From positions 7,750,001 through 7,814,000 of the forward strand of contig NZ_JACHMX010000001.1 of NCBI RefSeq assembly GCF_014205155.1: a DNA stretch of 64,000 nt. Reading direction: 5' to 3'. Both the position numbers and the translations under genes were made by a program. Under the pieces are notes generated by a model. It worked only from the letters and a program-made list of their open reading frames with translations, did no database searches and was not told the origin of the DNA. Below, piece by piece: positions 1 through 7,696 of the stretch. This DNA is from Amycolatopsis umgeniensis (lineage in GTDB: Bacteria; Actinomycetota; Actinomycetes; Mycobacteriales; Pseudonocardiaceae). The number at the start of each line of letters is the position of its first letter. The first letter of the stretch is position 1.

Positions 1-32
1 GCCCCTGGCGGCACCGAGCCGCCCGTCGGCCG

Positions 33-89
33 ACGTTGCGAAAGCCACTTTCACAACGTTGAAGGTTGCGAAAGTGGCTTTCGCAACGT
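33..89. terminator. Long hairpin downstream of cysNC
   Basis: A perfect 20-bp inverted repeat (33-52 with 70-89) begins ACGTTGCGAAAGCC. A further CAAC/GTTG pairing sits inside the loop after one mismatch. It lies about 50 bases beyond the cysNC stop on the minus strand, so it is probably a bidirectional rho-independent-like terminator. There is no T tract, which is common in high-GC actinobacteria. The motif differs from the GTGAAGGCCTCCTT hairpin family found elsewhere in the window. Confidence 0.6.
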
Positions 90-141
90 GCCTCGTCCCT
101 CAACAGTCCACCGTGTCAGGTGATGCGGGAAGGGCTCAGAC

Positions 142-1971
142 CTACTCCAGGGTGGCGAGGATCAGCGCGGCCATCGACGCGGGGTCGCCGTTTTCCGGCC
201 GTAGCACCAGATCCGGGTTCTCCGGCTGCTCATAGGGAGCGTCCACCCCGGTGAAGCCGCTGATCTCGCCCGCCCTCGCCTTCGCGTACATCCCCTTCGG
301 ATCGCGGTCTTCGCAGACCTCGAGCGGGGTGTCGACGAAGACCTCGAGAAACGGCAGCCCGGCCGCCTCGTGTGCGGCGCGGGCGAGTTCGCGATCGGCT
401 CGGTACGGGCTGATCAGCGAGACCACCGACACCACTCCGGCGTCGGCGAACAGCTTCGCGACCTCCGCGACGCGCCGGACGTTCTCGGCGCGGTCGGCCG
501 GGCTGAAGCCGAGGTTCCCGTTGAGCCCGTGCCGGAGATTGTCGCCGTCCAGCAGATACGCGGGCCTGCCGGACCCGACCAGGCGCCGCTCCAGTTCGAC
601 GGCCACACTCGACTTCCCGGACGCGGAAAGCCCGGTGAGCCAGACGGTGAGCCCCCGTGTCGCGCGTTCCGTCCTGGAGACCGCGGCGGTATGCCAGACG
701 ACGTTCGACGCCGTCACACTCGGCCCGGTGATCATGCCCGCCGCGACCGTCGCCCCGGAATGTTCGTCGACGAGCAGGAAACCGCCGGTGGACCGGTTGC
801 GGCGGTAGGAATCGAACAGCAGCGGCTGCCGTGCGCGCAGCCGGATGCGGCCGATCTCGTTGAGGGACAACGCTTTCGCTGTCTCGTCGCGGTGCAGGGT
901 GGTGACGTCGAGCCGGTAGTCCAGGTCGCGGATCTCGGCCTTGGTCTCGCGGGTGGTGTGCCGTACGACGTAGCTCGCGCCGGGGGTGAGCGCGTGGTGT
1001 TCGGAGAACCAGCAGACCATCGCGTCGACGTCCCGGCCGGTGTGCGGCCGGTTGCCGGGACGGCAGATCAGATCACCGCGGCCGAGGTCGAGGTCGTCGG
1101 CGAGTTCGATCGTGACCGCCTGCGACGCGAAGGCTTCGGTGATCGTGGTGCCGCCCGGGCCCCAGATCGCGCGCACCGTCGTGGTGAAGCCGGACGGCAG
1201 CACGGTGACCTCGTCGCCGGGTTTGAACACCCCGCCCGCGACGGTGCCCGCGTAGCCTCGGAAGTCACGGCTGTGCTCCCGGATCACGTACTGCACCGGG
1301 AAACGCGCGTCGATGAGGTTGCGATCCGAGGCCACGTGCACCTGTTCGAGGTGATGCAGCAGGGAAGTGCCCTCGTACCAAGGCATACCGGCGCCCCGGT
1401 GCACGACGTTGTCGCCGTGCAGCGCCGACATCGGGATGAAGGTCAGGTCGTGGACCTGGAGTTTCATGGCGAAGCGGCGGAAGTCCTCACGGATCTCCTC
1501 GAAGCGCTCCCGGGACCAGCCGACGAGGTCCATCTTGTTGACGCACAACACCAGATGCGGGATGCCCAGGAGGCTCGCGAGGAACGCGTGCCGCCGCGAC
1601 TGTTCGAGTACGCCTTTGCGGGCGTCGATCAGGATCAGCGCGAGGTCCGCCGTGGACGCCCCGGTGACCATGTTGCGGGTGTACTGCACGTGCCCCGGGG
1701 TGTCGGCGATGATGAACTTCCGTTGAGGCGTCGCGAAATACCGATGGGCGACGTCGATCGTGATGCCCTGTTCGCGTTCGGCGCGCAGGCCGTCGGTGAG
1801 CAGCGCGAGGTTCGGATACGCCTCGCCGCGGGCGCGGCTGGTGCGCTCGATGGCTTCGAGCTGGTCGGTGAACACCGTCTTCGAATCGAACAGCAGACGG
1901 CCGATCAGGGTCGACTTCCCGTCGTCGACGCTGCCCGCTGTCGCGAGGCGGACCAGCTGTGAAGCGCCCAT
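142..1971 (-). CDS. cysN: Bifunctional sulfate adenylyltransferase GTPase subunit / adenylylsulfate kinase (CysNC)
   Basis: This 609-residue fusion activates sulfate. The GTPase half drives formation of APS by CysD, and the kinase half phosphorylates APS to PAPS. The N-terminal elongation-factor-like GTPase shows the P-loop GSVDDGKST (about residues 13-21), DTPGH and NKMD, followed by EF-Tu-like beta-barrel domains. The C-terminal 180 residues are an APS kinase with its own P-loop GLSASGKSS (about residue 446) and the [10 protein letters not shown] motif. Both halves look complete. The ATG overlaps the cysD stop by one base (TGATG), so the two are translationally coupled, as CysD and CysN form a complex. 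PAPS made here could feed the sulfotransferase-family gene at 6533, although that link is inference. Confidence 0.96.
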   Translation of the reverse strand: MGASQLVRLATAGSVDDGKSTLIGRLLFDSKTVFTDQLEAIERTSRARGEAYPNLALLTDGLRAEREQGITIDVAHRYFATPQRKFIIADTPGHVQYTRNMVTGASTADLALILIDARKGVLEQSRRHAFLASLLGIPHLVLCVNKMDLVGWSRERFEEIREDFRRFAMKLQVHDLTFIPMSALHGDNVVHRGAGMPWYEGTSLLHHLEQVHVASDRNLIDARFPVQYVIREHSRDFRGYAGTVAGGVFKPGDEVTVLPSGFTTTVRAIWGPGGTTITEAFASQAVTIELADDLDLGRGDLICRPGNRPHTGRDVDAMVCWFSEHHALTPGASYVVRHTTRETKAEIRDLDYRLDVTTLHRDETAKALSLNEIGRIRLRARQPLLFDSYRRNRSTGGFLLVDEHSGATVAAGMITGPSVTASNVVWHTAAVSRTERATRGLTVWLTGLSASGKSSVAVELERRLVGSGRPAYLLDGDNLRHGLNGNLGFSPADRAENVRRVAEVAKLFADAGVVSVVSLISPYRADRELARAAHEAAGLPFLEVFVDTPLEVCEDRDPKGMYAKARAGEISGFTGVDAPYEQPENPDLVLRPENGDPASMAALILATLE

Positions 1972-2879
1972 CAGAAGTAGCCTTCCTTCTTCCGGTCTTC
2001 CATCCCGGCCTCGGAGATCCGGTCGTCGGCGCGGGTGGCGCCGCGTTCGGTGAGCCTGCTGACGGCCACTTCGGCGACCACTTCACCCGGTGACGTCGCC
2101 GTCGACTCGACACAGCCGGTGCACGTCGCGTCGCCGACGGTGCGGAAGCGAACCGTTGCCTCGTACGGGCTTTCGTCTTCGCCCAAGGTGAGGAACCGGG
2201 TGTGCGCGAGCAACATCCCGTCCCGCTGGACGACCGCGCGCCGGTGCGAATAGTAGATCGACGGCAGATCGACGCCTTCGGCCTCGATGTACTGCCAGAT
2301 GTCGAGTTCGGTCCAGTTCGACAGCGGGAAGACGCGGATGTGCTCACCCTTGCGGTGCCTGCCGTTGTACAGATCCCAGAGTTCCGGACGCTGATTGCGC
2401 GGATCCCATTGGCCGAACTCGTCACGGAAACTGAACACGCGTTCCTTGGCGCGGGCTTTCTCTTCGTCGCGCCGGGCGCCGCCGAAGACCGCGTCGAAGG
2501 AATGCTCGCGGATGCCGCGCAGCAGGGCGGCGGTCTGGAGACGGTTGCGGCCTGCCTTCGGGTCTTCGACGACCCTGCCCGCGTCGATGTCGTCCTGGAC
2601 GCTGGAGACGACGAGCCGGAGCCCGTAGGTGCCGACGGTGCGGTCCCGGAACTCGATGACCTCGTCGAAGTTGTGTCCGGTGTCGACGTGCATGACCGGG
2701 AAGGGCGGTGGCGACGGCCAGAACGCCTTGGCCGCCACGTGGAGCATCACCATCGAGTCCTTGCCGCCGGAGAACAGCAGCACCGGCCGTTCGAAGGTCG
2801 CCGCGACCTCCCGGAAAATGTGCACGGCTTCGGCTTCGAGTGCTTCGAGATGGGTGAGCTCGTAGGCCGGGGACGCCAT
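1971..2879 (-). CDS. cysD: Sulfate adenylyltransferase subunit 2 (CysD)
   Basis: This is the 302-residue catalytic ATP sulfurylase subunit, which makes APS and pyrophosphate from ATP and sulfate in the cytoplasm. The PP-loop SGGKDS lies near residue 38, and the protein is similar throughout to the PAPS-reductase/ATP-sulfurylase family ([16 protein letters not shown] and [15 protein letters not shown] motifs). Length is normal for the family. The ATG follows GGAGG closely (ccacGGAGGtcacgATG). It is the first gene of the cysD-cysNC operon. A good sigma-70-like promoter lies at 2906-2935, with a palindrome in its spacer. Confidence 0.96.
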   Translation of the reverse strand: MASPAYELTHLEALEAEAVHIFREVAATFERPVLLFSGGKDSMVMLHVAAKAFWPSPPPFPVMHVDTGHNFDEVIEFRDRTVGTYGLRLVVSSVQDDIDAGRVVEDPKAGRNRLQTAALLRGIREHSFDAVFGGARRDEEKARAKERVFSFRDEFGQWDPRNQRPELWDLYNGRHRKGEHIRVFPLSNWTELDIWQYIEAEGVDLPSIYYSHRRAVVQRDGMLLAHTRFLTLGEDESPYEATVRFRTVGDATCTGCVESTATSPGEVVAEVAVSRLTERGATRADDRISEAGMEDRKKEGYF

Positions 2880-2905
2880 CGTGACCTCCGTGGTTCGAGA
2901 TCAGA

Positions 2906-2935
2906 AAAGTAGAACAAGTTCTTGCTCTTGGTCAA
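2906..2935 (-). promoter_or_regulatory. Predicted cysD promoter
   Basis: On the minus strand, TTGACC (2935-2930) and TACTTT (2911-2906) are separated by 18 bases, close to the housekeeping consensus. The start codon is 27 bases downstream of the -10. The spacer contains the palindrome described at 2913-2926, so a bound regulator there would occlude RNA polymerase. Confidence 0.55.
2913..2926. promoter_or_regulatory. KstR2-type palindrome between cysD and the SnoaL-like gene
   Basis: AACAAGTTCTTGCT fits the published KstR2 operator consensus AnCAAGnnCTTGnT at every fixed position. KstR2 is a TetR-family repressor of the late (ring C/D) steroid-degradation genes in actinobacteria. The site sits in the spacer of the cysD promoter and about 30 bases before the divergent SnoaL-like ATG at 2957, so it could control either gene. 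The match is seen in the sequence; the identity of the regulator is inference. Confidence 0.45.
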
Positions 2936-2956
2936 GGGGAGGAGGACGCTGTCGGC

Positions 2957-3421
2957 ATGGACCTGGTCGCACTCGAAGAGATCCGACGCCTCAAAGCCCG
3001 CTACCTCCGGTGCCTCGACCTCAAGCTGTGGGACGAGATGGCCGGGACCCTGACCGTCGACGCGCACGCGCGCTACGGCACGCCGTCCTACGGCAAGCCC
3101 CTGACCTTCGATGGCCGCGAAGAGATCATCGGGTTCTTCCGGAACGCCGTCGGCCCCGGCGTCACCACGGTGCACTTCGCCGGGCAGCCGGAGATCGACG
3201 TCGACGGCGACACGGCGGCCGGCGTCTGGCTGATGCGGGACAAGGTGATCGTGCCCGAGCACGGCGTGGTGATCGAGGGCGCGGCGTACTACGAGGACAC
3301 CTATCGGCGGGTGGACGGCGAGTGGCTGACCGCCTCGACCCAGTACGACCGGCTGTACGAAACGATGATGTCGATGGACGACGTGCCGAGCCTCAAGCTC
3401 ACCGCGAACCGCTGGTCCTGA
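2957..3421 (+). CDS. SnoaL-like / NTF2-fold protein
   Basis: This 154-residue cytoplasmic protein has the cone-shaped NTF2/SnoaL fold, judged from the N-terminal helix pattern (LEEIRRLKARYLRCLDLKLWDEMAGTL), a central GREEIIGFFRNA segment and C-terminal beta strands ending YYEDTYRRVDGEWLTAS. The fold hosts ketosteroid isomerases, polyketide cyclases and dehydratases, and the substrate cannot be assigned. The ATG is preceded by GGAGGA. It diverges from cysD with a KstR2-like site between, which hints at steroid or polyketide-like metabolism. It may be monocistronic, as repeat-rich sequence follows. Confidence 0.8.
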   Translation: MDLVALEEIRRLKARYLRCLDLKLWDEMAGTLTVDAHARYGTPSYGKPLTFDGREEIIGFFRNAVGPGVTTVHFAGQPEIDVDGDTAAGVWLMRDKVIVPEHGVVIEGAAYYEDTYRRVDGEWLTASTQYDRLYETMMSMDDVPSLKLTANRWS

Positions 3422-3444
3422 CTTCGCTGGTGGCCAGAGGTGGC

Positions 3445-3540
3445 ACCCGTGACTCGCGTGATCAGACCCGTGACTCGTGAGATCCGTTTCTGATCACGCG
3501 AGTTACGGGTCCAATCACGCGAGTCTCGTGTCTGATCACG
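3445..3540. repeat. Cluster of CTCGCGTGATCAGA repeats (locus 1)
   Basis: The gap between the SnoaL-like gene and the IclR gene holds a 22-bp inverted repeat (3445-3466 with 3489-3510, one G/T mismatch). Further degenerate copies of CTCGCGTGATCAGA follow to about 3540. The same core recurs at 34810-34969, and a related element lies at 54667-54755. It lies between convergent stops, so a terminator role is possible; the direct/inverted arrangement suggests a mobile intergenic repeat. Confidence 0.6.
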
Positions 3541-3607
3541 GGAGTCGCGTCTTCGTGCCAGCTGAGAGTCGCGGGTTCTTGCGCGTGCAACTACCGCATC
3601 CAGAGGA

Positions 3608-4486
3608 CTAAACGCGGGAGTGGCGGCCTCCGGATTCGGCGGTGACGGCATCGGCGGTCGCGACCAGTGCCGCGCCCCGCCGCGCGATTTCGGCGCCGGT
3701 GATCGGCTCGCCGACCGACAGTGTGAGCACCAGCTCCTGCCGTCCGGAGGCGTCGAAAGTCGGTGCCGCGAGCAGGCTCACCGCGTGCTTGAGGCGCGGT
3801 TCCAGATCGGCACCGAGGTAGACGCGTTCACCGAGGCTCGAGACGAGTTCCCCCACCAGACCGCGCACTTCCGGCGGCAGTTCCTCCGCGCCGACGCCCG
3901 CCATCAGCGCGTAGAGCCGCCGTCCCGCCGAGGTCAGGCTCTCCACCAGGTAACCGTGTTCGCGGCACTCGGCGACGACGCGGCGCAGGTGCGCTTCGTC
4001 CAGCCGCACCGGCACTGCCGGGGGTTTCGCGAGCCAAGCGTCGAAAGCCGCGTCGGAATCCCACAGCACGTACATCAGCCCGACCGGCGGCGCGAACGGG
4101 TAAGTCTCGCCGAGTTTGACCCGTCCGGGCCCGGCGCTCTGCAGCATCAGGATCCTGTCGCCGACCACGGCCGACGCCGTGCACGTCGCGCCATAGCGCT
4201 TGCTCAGGTCTTCCAGATGCCGCCGGGCGACCTCGCTCGCGCCGAATCCCTCGCCCGCGACGCGGCCCGCGGCGACCATCGCCGGCCCTAGCCGGTATGT
4301 GACCGGACTCGGGTCCCGGACCAGGTAACCGCCGTCGGCCAGTTCGGTCACGATGCCGAGGCAGGTCGGTTTGGCCAGGTCCAGCTCGCGCGCGAGTTCC
4401 GAAAGGCCGAAACGCCGCCCGGGGTGCGACGCGAAGAAGTCGAGCAGCCGCACGACCCGCTCGGTGGGCGGAGAGCGCCGAGTCAT
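3608..4486 (-). CDS. IclR-family transcriptional regulator
   Basis: The 292-residue protein has an N-terminal winged helix (TERVVRLLDFFASHPGRRFGLSELARELDLAKPT, about residues 7-40) and a C-terminal IclR effector-binding domain. The frame stays open upstream, but the ATG at 4486 begins the family's usual start just before the helix-turn-helix. An extension would run across the divergent operon and its operators. It diverges from the DUF1214-SDR-sulfotransferase operon, with two palindromes in between (4498-4511 and 4529-4547). It is probably the local regulator; IclR proteins can activate or repress. Confidence 0.9.
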   Translation of the reverse strand: MTRRSPPTERVVRLLDFFASHPGRRFGLSELARELDLAKPTCLGIVTELADGGYLVRDPSPVTYRLGPAMVAAGRVAGEGFGASEVARRHLEDLSKRYGATCTASAVVGDRILMLQSAGPGRVKLGETYPFAPPVGLMYVLWDSDAAFDAWLAKPPAVPVRLDEAHLRRVVAECREHGYLVESLTSAGRRLYALMAGVGAEELPPEVRGLVGELVSSLGERVYLGADLEPRLKHAVSLLAAPTFDASGRQELVLTLSVGEPITGAEIARRGAALVATADAVTAESGGRHSRV

Positions 4487-4497
4487 TGACCCATCCT

Positions 4498-4511
4498 TAG
4501 AACGCGTTCTA
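4498..4511. promoter_or_regulatory. KstR-type 14-bp palindrome
   Basis: TAGAACGCGTTCTA is a perfect 14-bp palindrome and fits the KstR operator consensus TnnAACnnGTTnnA exactly. KstR represses cholesterol and steroid catabolism genes in mycobacteria and rhodococci. The site lies 12 bases before the IclR start and about 60 bases before the DUF1214-family start, in the shared divergent promoter. The three genes downstream match a trio I recall from the mycobacterial KstR regulon (Rv3531c-Rv3530c-Rv3529c), which strengthens the call. Confidence 0.6.
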
Positions 4512-4528
4512 GTCTGTTGTCGCGAAGA

Positions 4529-4547
4529 ACGTACCAAGTCGGTACGT
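4529..4547. promoter_or_regulatory. Second operator-like inverted repeat
   Basis: ACGTACC and GGTACGT form perfect 7-bp arms around AAGTC. The site is about 27 bases before the GTG at 4574, so it overlaps or follows the likely promoter. It could be the operator of the adjacent IclR protein or of a TetR-family regulator. Confidence 0.4.
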
Positions 4548-4573
4548 ATTTGTACCAGCATGAGGAGTCGCCG

Positions 4574-5743
4574 GTGCTCACTCAACCGTTCGCGGACGCG
4601 ATCGTCGAAGCCGAGAAGGTCATCGCGGAGGCGCCGCACATCCGGACCGAACAGGACCTCGTCGAGGGCTACGACTATCTCGCCGGGAGTATCCGCGCGT
4701 CCCTGCAGATGGCGTGGGCCTACGAACGGGACTATCCGTACTTCACCCAGTCCACCGGGCCGTACACGAAGATGGGCCTGGACAACCCGGACACGTTGTA
4801 CTTCAACGCGAACATCCGCGAGGACCGCGAGTACGTCGTCACCGGGACGCGGGGGAGCACGGCCGACGTCAGTTTCCAGGTCCTCAACGGTGATTACTCG
4901 CCCGTCGAGGTGCCGGACAGCCTCGCCGCCTTCGACGACCGCGAGATCGAGATCGCCGAGGACGGCTCGTTCGAACTTCGTTTCGGACCGCCGAAACCCG
5001 ACCCCGGCTCGAACTACTTCGTCCTCGGCCCGGGTTCGTCGATGCTCGTGGTGCGCGAGGTCCACAGCGACTGGGCCACCGAACGCCGCGGCACGATCCA
5101 GATCCAGTGCGCGGACACCGCGGGCGGCGCACCGGCGCCGCTCACCCGCGACGCGCTGGCCAAACGCTACGGCGTCACCGGCAAGATCCTGCTGAGCAGG
5201 CTGCGGACCTTCCTCGCCTTCCCGAAGTGGTTCTACCTGAACCTGCCGGTCAACACGATGACCGAACCGCGTCCGACGCCGGGCGGCCTGACCACGCAGT
5301 ACTCGTCAGCCGGGCACTACGAACTCGGCGACGAGGAGGTCATGATCGTCACGGTGCCGCGTTCGGACGCGCCCTATCAGGGCATCCAGCTCGGCAGCAT
5401 CTGGTATCTCTCGCTGGACTACATCAACCATCAGACGAGCCTCACCGCCGACCAGGCGCGGGTCGACCCGGACGGCAAGATCCGGTTCGTGATCAGCGAA
5501 CGCGACCCTGGGCTGGCCAACTGGCTCGAGCGGACCGGTCACGATCGCGGGTACGTCCAGATCCGGTGGCAGCGGCTCTCCCGCGCGCTGGACGCGGCCG
5601 ACGGTCCCGAGGTCGAGGTGGTGAAGTTCGGGGAACTCGCCGACAGGCTGCCGTTCCACGACGAGGCACGCGTGACCCCGGAGGAGTGGTCGAGCCGGAT
5701 CTCGGCCCGCCAGACGGCCGTCGCGTCGAGGATGCTCGGATGA
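4574..5743 (+). CDS. DUF1214-type protein (Rv3531c-like)
   Basis: This 389-residue protein is of unknown biochemical function. The text (TGPYTKMGLDNPDTLYFNANIREDREYVVTG, then FGPPKPDPGSNYFVLGPGSSMLVVREV) resembles proteins carrying DUF1214/DUF1254-type beta-rich domains. No signal peptide or membrane segment is evident. GTG at 4574 is preferred because GAGGAG lies 6 bases upstream; a TTG 57 bases earlier is also in frame. It is the first gene of a three-gene operon and overlaps the SDR gene by ATGA. From memory the order matches Rv3531c-Rv3530c-Rv3529c, where a steroid-related role is suspected. Confidence 0.75.
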   Translation: MLTQPFADAIVEAEKVIAEAPHIRTEQDLVEGYDYLAGSIRASLQMAWAYERDYPYFTQSTGPYTKMGLDNPDTLYFNANIREDREYVVTGTRGSTADVSFQVLNGDYSPVEVPDSLAAFDDREIEIAEDGSFELRFGPPKPDPGSNYFVLGPGSSMLVVREVHSDWATERRGTIQIQCADTAGGAPAPLTRDALAKRYGVTGKILLSRLRTFLAFPKWFYLNLPVNTMTEPRPTPGGLTTQYSSAGHYELGDEEVMIVTVPRSDAPYQGIQLGSIWYLSLDYINHQTSLTADQARVDPDGKIRFVISERDPGLANWLERTGHDRGYVQIRWQRLSRALDAADGPEVEVVKFGELADRLPFHDEARVTPEEWSSRISARQTAVASRMLG

Positions 5744-6522
5744 CGGACCTGATGCGGGACAAGGTGGTCGTGGTCTCCGGCGTCGGGCCGGGGCTCGGCC
5801 GGTCCATCGCGGTGCGTTCCGCCGCCGCGGGCGCCGACGTCGTCCTCGCCGCCCGCACCGAAGCCCGGCTGGCCGAGGTCGCCAAGGAGGTCGACGCGCT
5901 CGGCCGTCGTGCGGTCACCGTGCCCACCGACATCACCGACGACGCTTCGGCCGCGAACCTCGCCGAGGCCGCGCTGAAGGCTTTCGGCAGAGTGGACGCG
6001 TTGGTGAACAACGCTTTCGCCATCCCGCCGATCATGGATCTCGCCGACGTCGACCTGAACGACGTCCGGGCAGGCTTCGAGACCAACGTGCTCGCCGCGC
6101 TCAGGCTCACGCGACTGTTCACGCCCTCGCTCGAAGAGAGCGGCGGTTCGGTGGTGATGATCAATTCGGCCGTGCTCCGGCATTCCCGGCGGACTTTCGG
6201 CGCGTACAAGATGGCGAAGTCGAGCTTGCTCGCGCTCGCGCAGAGCCTCGCTTCGGAGCTCGGGCCGCGCGGGATCCGGGTCAACTCCGTGGCGCCCGGC
6301 TACATCTGGGCGGACTCGCTGAAGTGGTACTTCGCCTATCTGGCCAAGGAACGCGGTGTGACACCGGAGCAGGTGTACGCCGAGACGGCGGAGACGATCG
6401 ACCTCCGGCGTCTTCCGGAACCGGACGAGATCGCCGACACCGTCGTGTTCCTGACATCGTCGCTCGCCCGGTGCGTCACCGGCCAGTGCCTCGACGTCAA
6501 CGCCGGCGAATACCACCACTGA
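5740..6522 (+). CDS. Short-chain dehydrogenase/reductase (Rv3530c-like)
   Basis: This 260-residue NAD(P)-dependent oxidoreductase has the Rossmann motif GVGPGLGRSIA near residue 13, NNAF near 88, a catalytic Ser in MINSAV, and YKMAK as the YxxxK motif. The C-terminal CVTGQCLDVNAGEYHH is typical of the classical SDR fold. The ATG at 5740 overlaps the upstream stop (ATGA), and the in-frame extension upstream reads out of phase through that gene. Its position between the DUF1214-type and sulfotransferase-family genes, behind a KstR-like operator, points to a hydroxy- or keto-steroid-like substrate (inference). Confidence 0.92.
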   Translation: MTDLMRDKVVVVSGVGPGLGRSIAVRSAAAGADVVLAARTEARLAEVAKEVDALGRRAVTVPTDITDDASAANLAEAALKAFGRVDALVNNAFAIPPIMDLADVDLNDVRAGFETNVLAALRLTRLFTPSLEESGGSVVMINSAVLRHSRRTFGAYKMAKSSLLALAQSLASELGPRGIRVNSVAPGYIWADSLKWYFAYLAKERGVTPEQVYAETAETIDLRRLPEPDEIADTVVFLTSSLARCVTGQCLDVNAGEYHH

Positions 6523-6532
6523 AGGGGAAAGC

Positions 6533-7693
6533 ATGCTGCCAGGGCGGGAAAACGTCGGCACCGTGGAGGATCTGCACGCGTCGGCGGCGAAACTCACCGG
6601 ACTGGACGACTTCGGCGGCGAAGACCATCTCGAAGGTCTCCGGGTGCTGCTGGATTCGTATGCCGGTGAGGCGGGTTTGACCCCGTACGGCAACAAGATC
6701 CATCGTGCGTTCCTGCGCGGCGCCTTGGTGGCGAGGTCGTTGAGCGAGGCGTCCTGGAAACAGCATCCGGAGTACGCCGGGGTTCCCGTCGAACGGCCCA
6801 TTTTCGTCACCGGCCTGCCGCGCACCGGGACCACGGCGCTGCACCGGCTGCTCACCGAGGATCCGGCGCACCAAGGGCTGGAGGTCTGGCTGACCGAGGT
6901 GCCGCAACCGCGCCCGCCACGCGAGACCTGGGCGGAAAACCCGGTCTTCCAAGGGATCCAGGCCGGATACGAGAAGCACCACGTCGAACATCCCGAGTTC
7001 ATGGGCCTGCACCACATGTCCGCCGGTCAGGTCGAGGAATGCTGGCAGCTGCTGCGGCAATCGCTGAAATCGGTGTCCTACGAATGCCTCGCGCACGTGC
7101 CGTCGTACTCACGCTGGCTGGACGGGCAGAGCTGGACGGACGCCTATCGCAGGCACCGGCGCAATCTGCAGCTGATCGGCCTGCCCGACGCGGGGCGCCG
7201 CTGGGTGCTCAAGAACCCGAGTCACCTCTTCGCGCTCGACGCGCTGCTGGAGGTCTACCCGGACGCGCTGATCGTCCAGACCCATCGCGCGCCGAGCACG
7301 ATCATCGCGTCGGTGTGCAGTTTGAACGAACAGGCTTCGGACGGCTGGTCCGACGTCTTCCGCGGTGACGTGATCGGCCGTGCCCAGCTGGATCTGTGGG
7401 CGCGGGGCGCGGAAAGGTCACTCGAAGCACGGAAGCGATACGATCCGGCGCAGTTCTGCGACGTCCGGTACGAGGATTTCGTCGCCGACCCGATCGGCAC
7501 GGTCGAGGGTGTCTACCGGCATTTCGGGTTGCCGCTGAGCGGCGAAGCCCGGGACGCGATGACCGTCGTCCACGCCGAAAGCCGTTCCGGGGAAAGGAAA
7601 CCCGTACACCGGTACGACCTCGCGGACTTCGGGCTCACCGCCGGCGAGGTCGACGAGCGCTTCTCGGCCTACCGCGCCGCCCACGCCCTCTGA
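6533..7693 (+). CDS. Sulfotransferase-family protein (Rv3529c-like)
   Basis: This 386-residue protein carries the PAPS 5'-phosphosulfate-binding loop VTGLPRTGTTAL (residues 92-103). Further motifs are WVLKNPSHLFALDALLEVYPDALIVQTHR, where a 3'-phosphate-binding region is expected, and YEDFVADPIGTVEGVYRHFGLPLS. These are typical of actinobacterial sulfotransferase-like proteins, some of which may not be true sulfotransferases. The start is supported by AAGGGGAAAGC just upstream. It ends the operon. The acceptor is unknown, with a sterol or lipid suspected from context. Nearby cysD-cysNC would supply PAPS if it is a true sulfotransferase. Confidence 0.85.
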   Translation: MLPGRENVGTVEDLHASAAKLTGLDDFGGEDHLEGLRVLLDSYAGEAGLTPYGNKIHRAFLRGALVARSLSEASWKQHPEYAGVPVERPIFVTGLPRTGTTALHRLLTEDPAHQGLEVWLTEVPQPRPPRETWAENPVFQGIQAGYEKHHVEHPEFMGLHHMSAGQVEECWQLLRQSLKSVSYECLAHVPSYSRWLDGQSWTDAYRRHRRNLQLIGLPDAGRRWVLKNPSHLFALDALLEVYPDALIVQTHRAPSTIIASVCSLNEQASDGWSDVFRGDVIGRAQLDLWARGAERSLEARKRYDPAQFCDVRYEDFVADPIGTVEGVYRHFGLPLSGEARDAMTVVHAESRSGERKPVHRYDLADFGLTAGEVDERFSAYRAAHAL

Positions 7694-7696
7694 GGG

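Noticed and set aside
4487..5065. 193-codon N-terminal extension of the IclR gene
   Set aside because: The extension is antisense to the DUF1214-family gene and its promoter and has no IclR similarity; the ATG at 4486 fits the family start.
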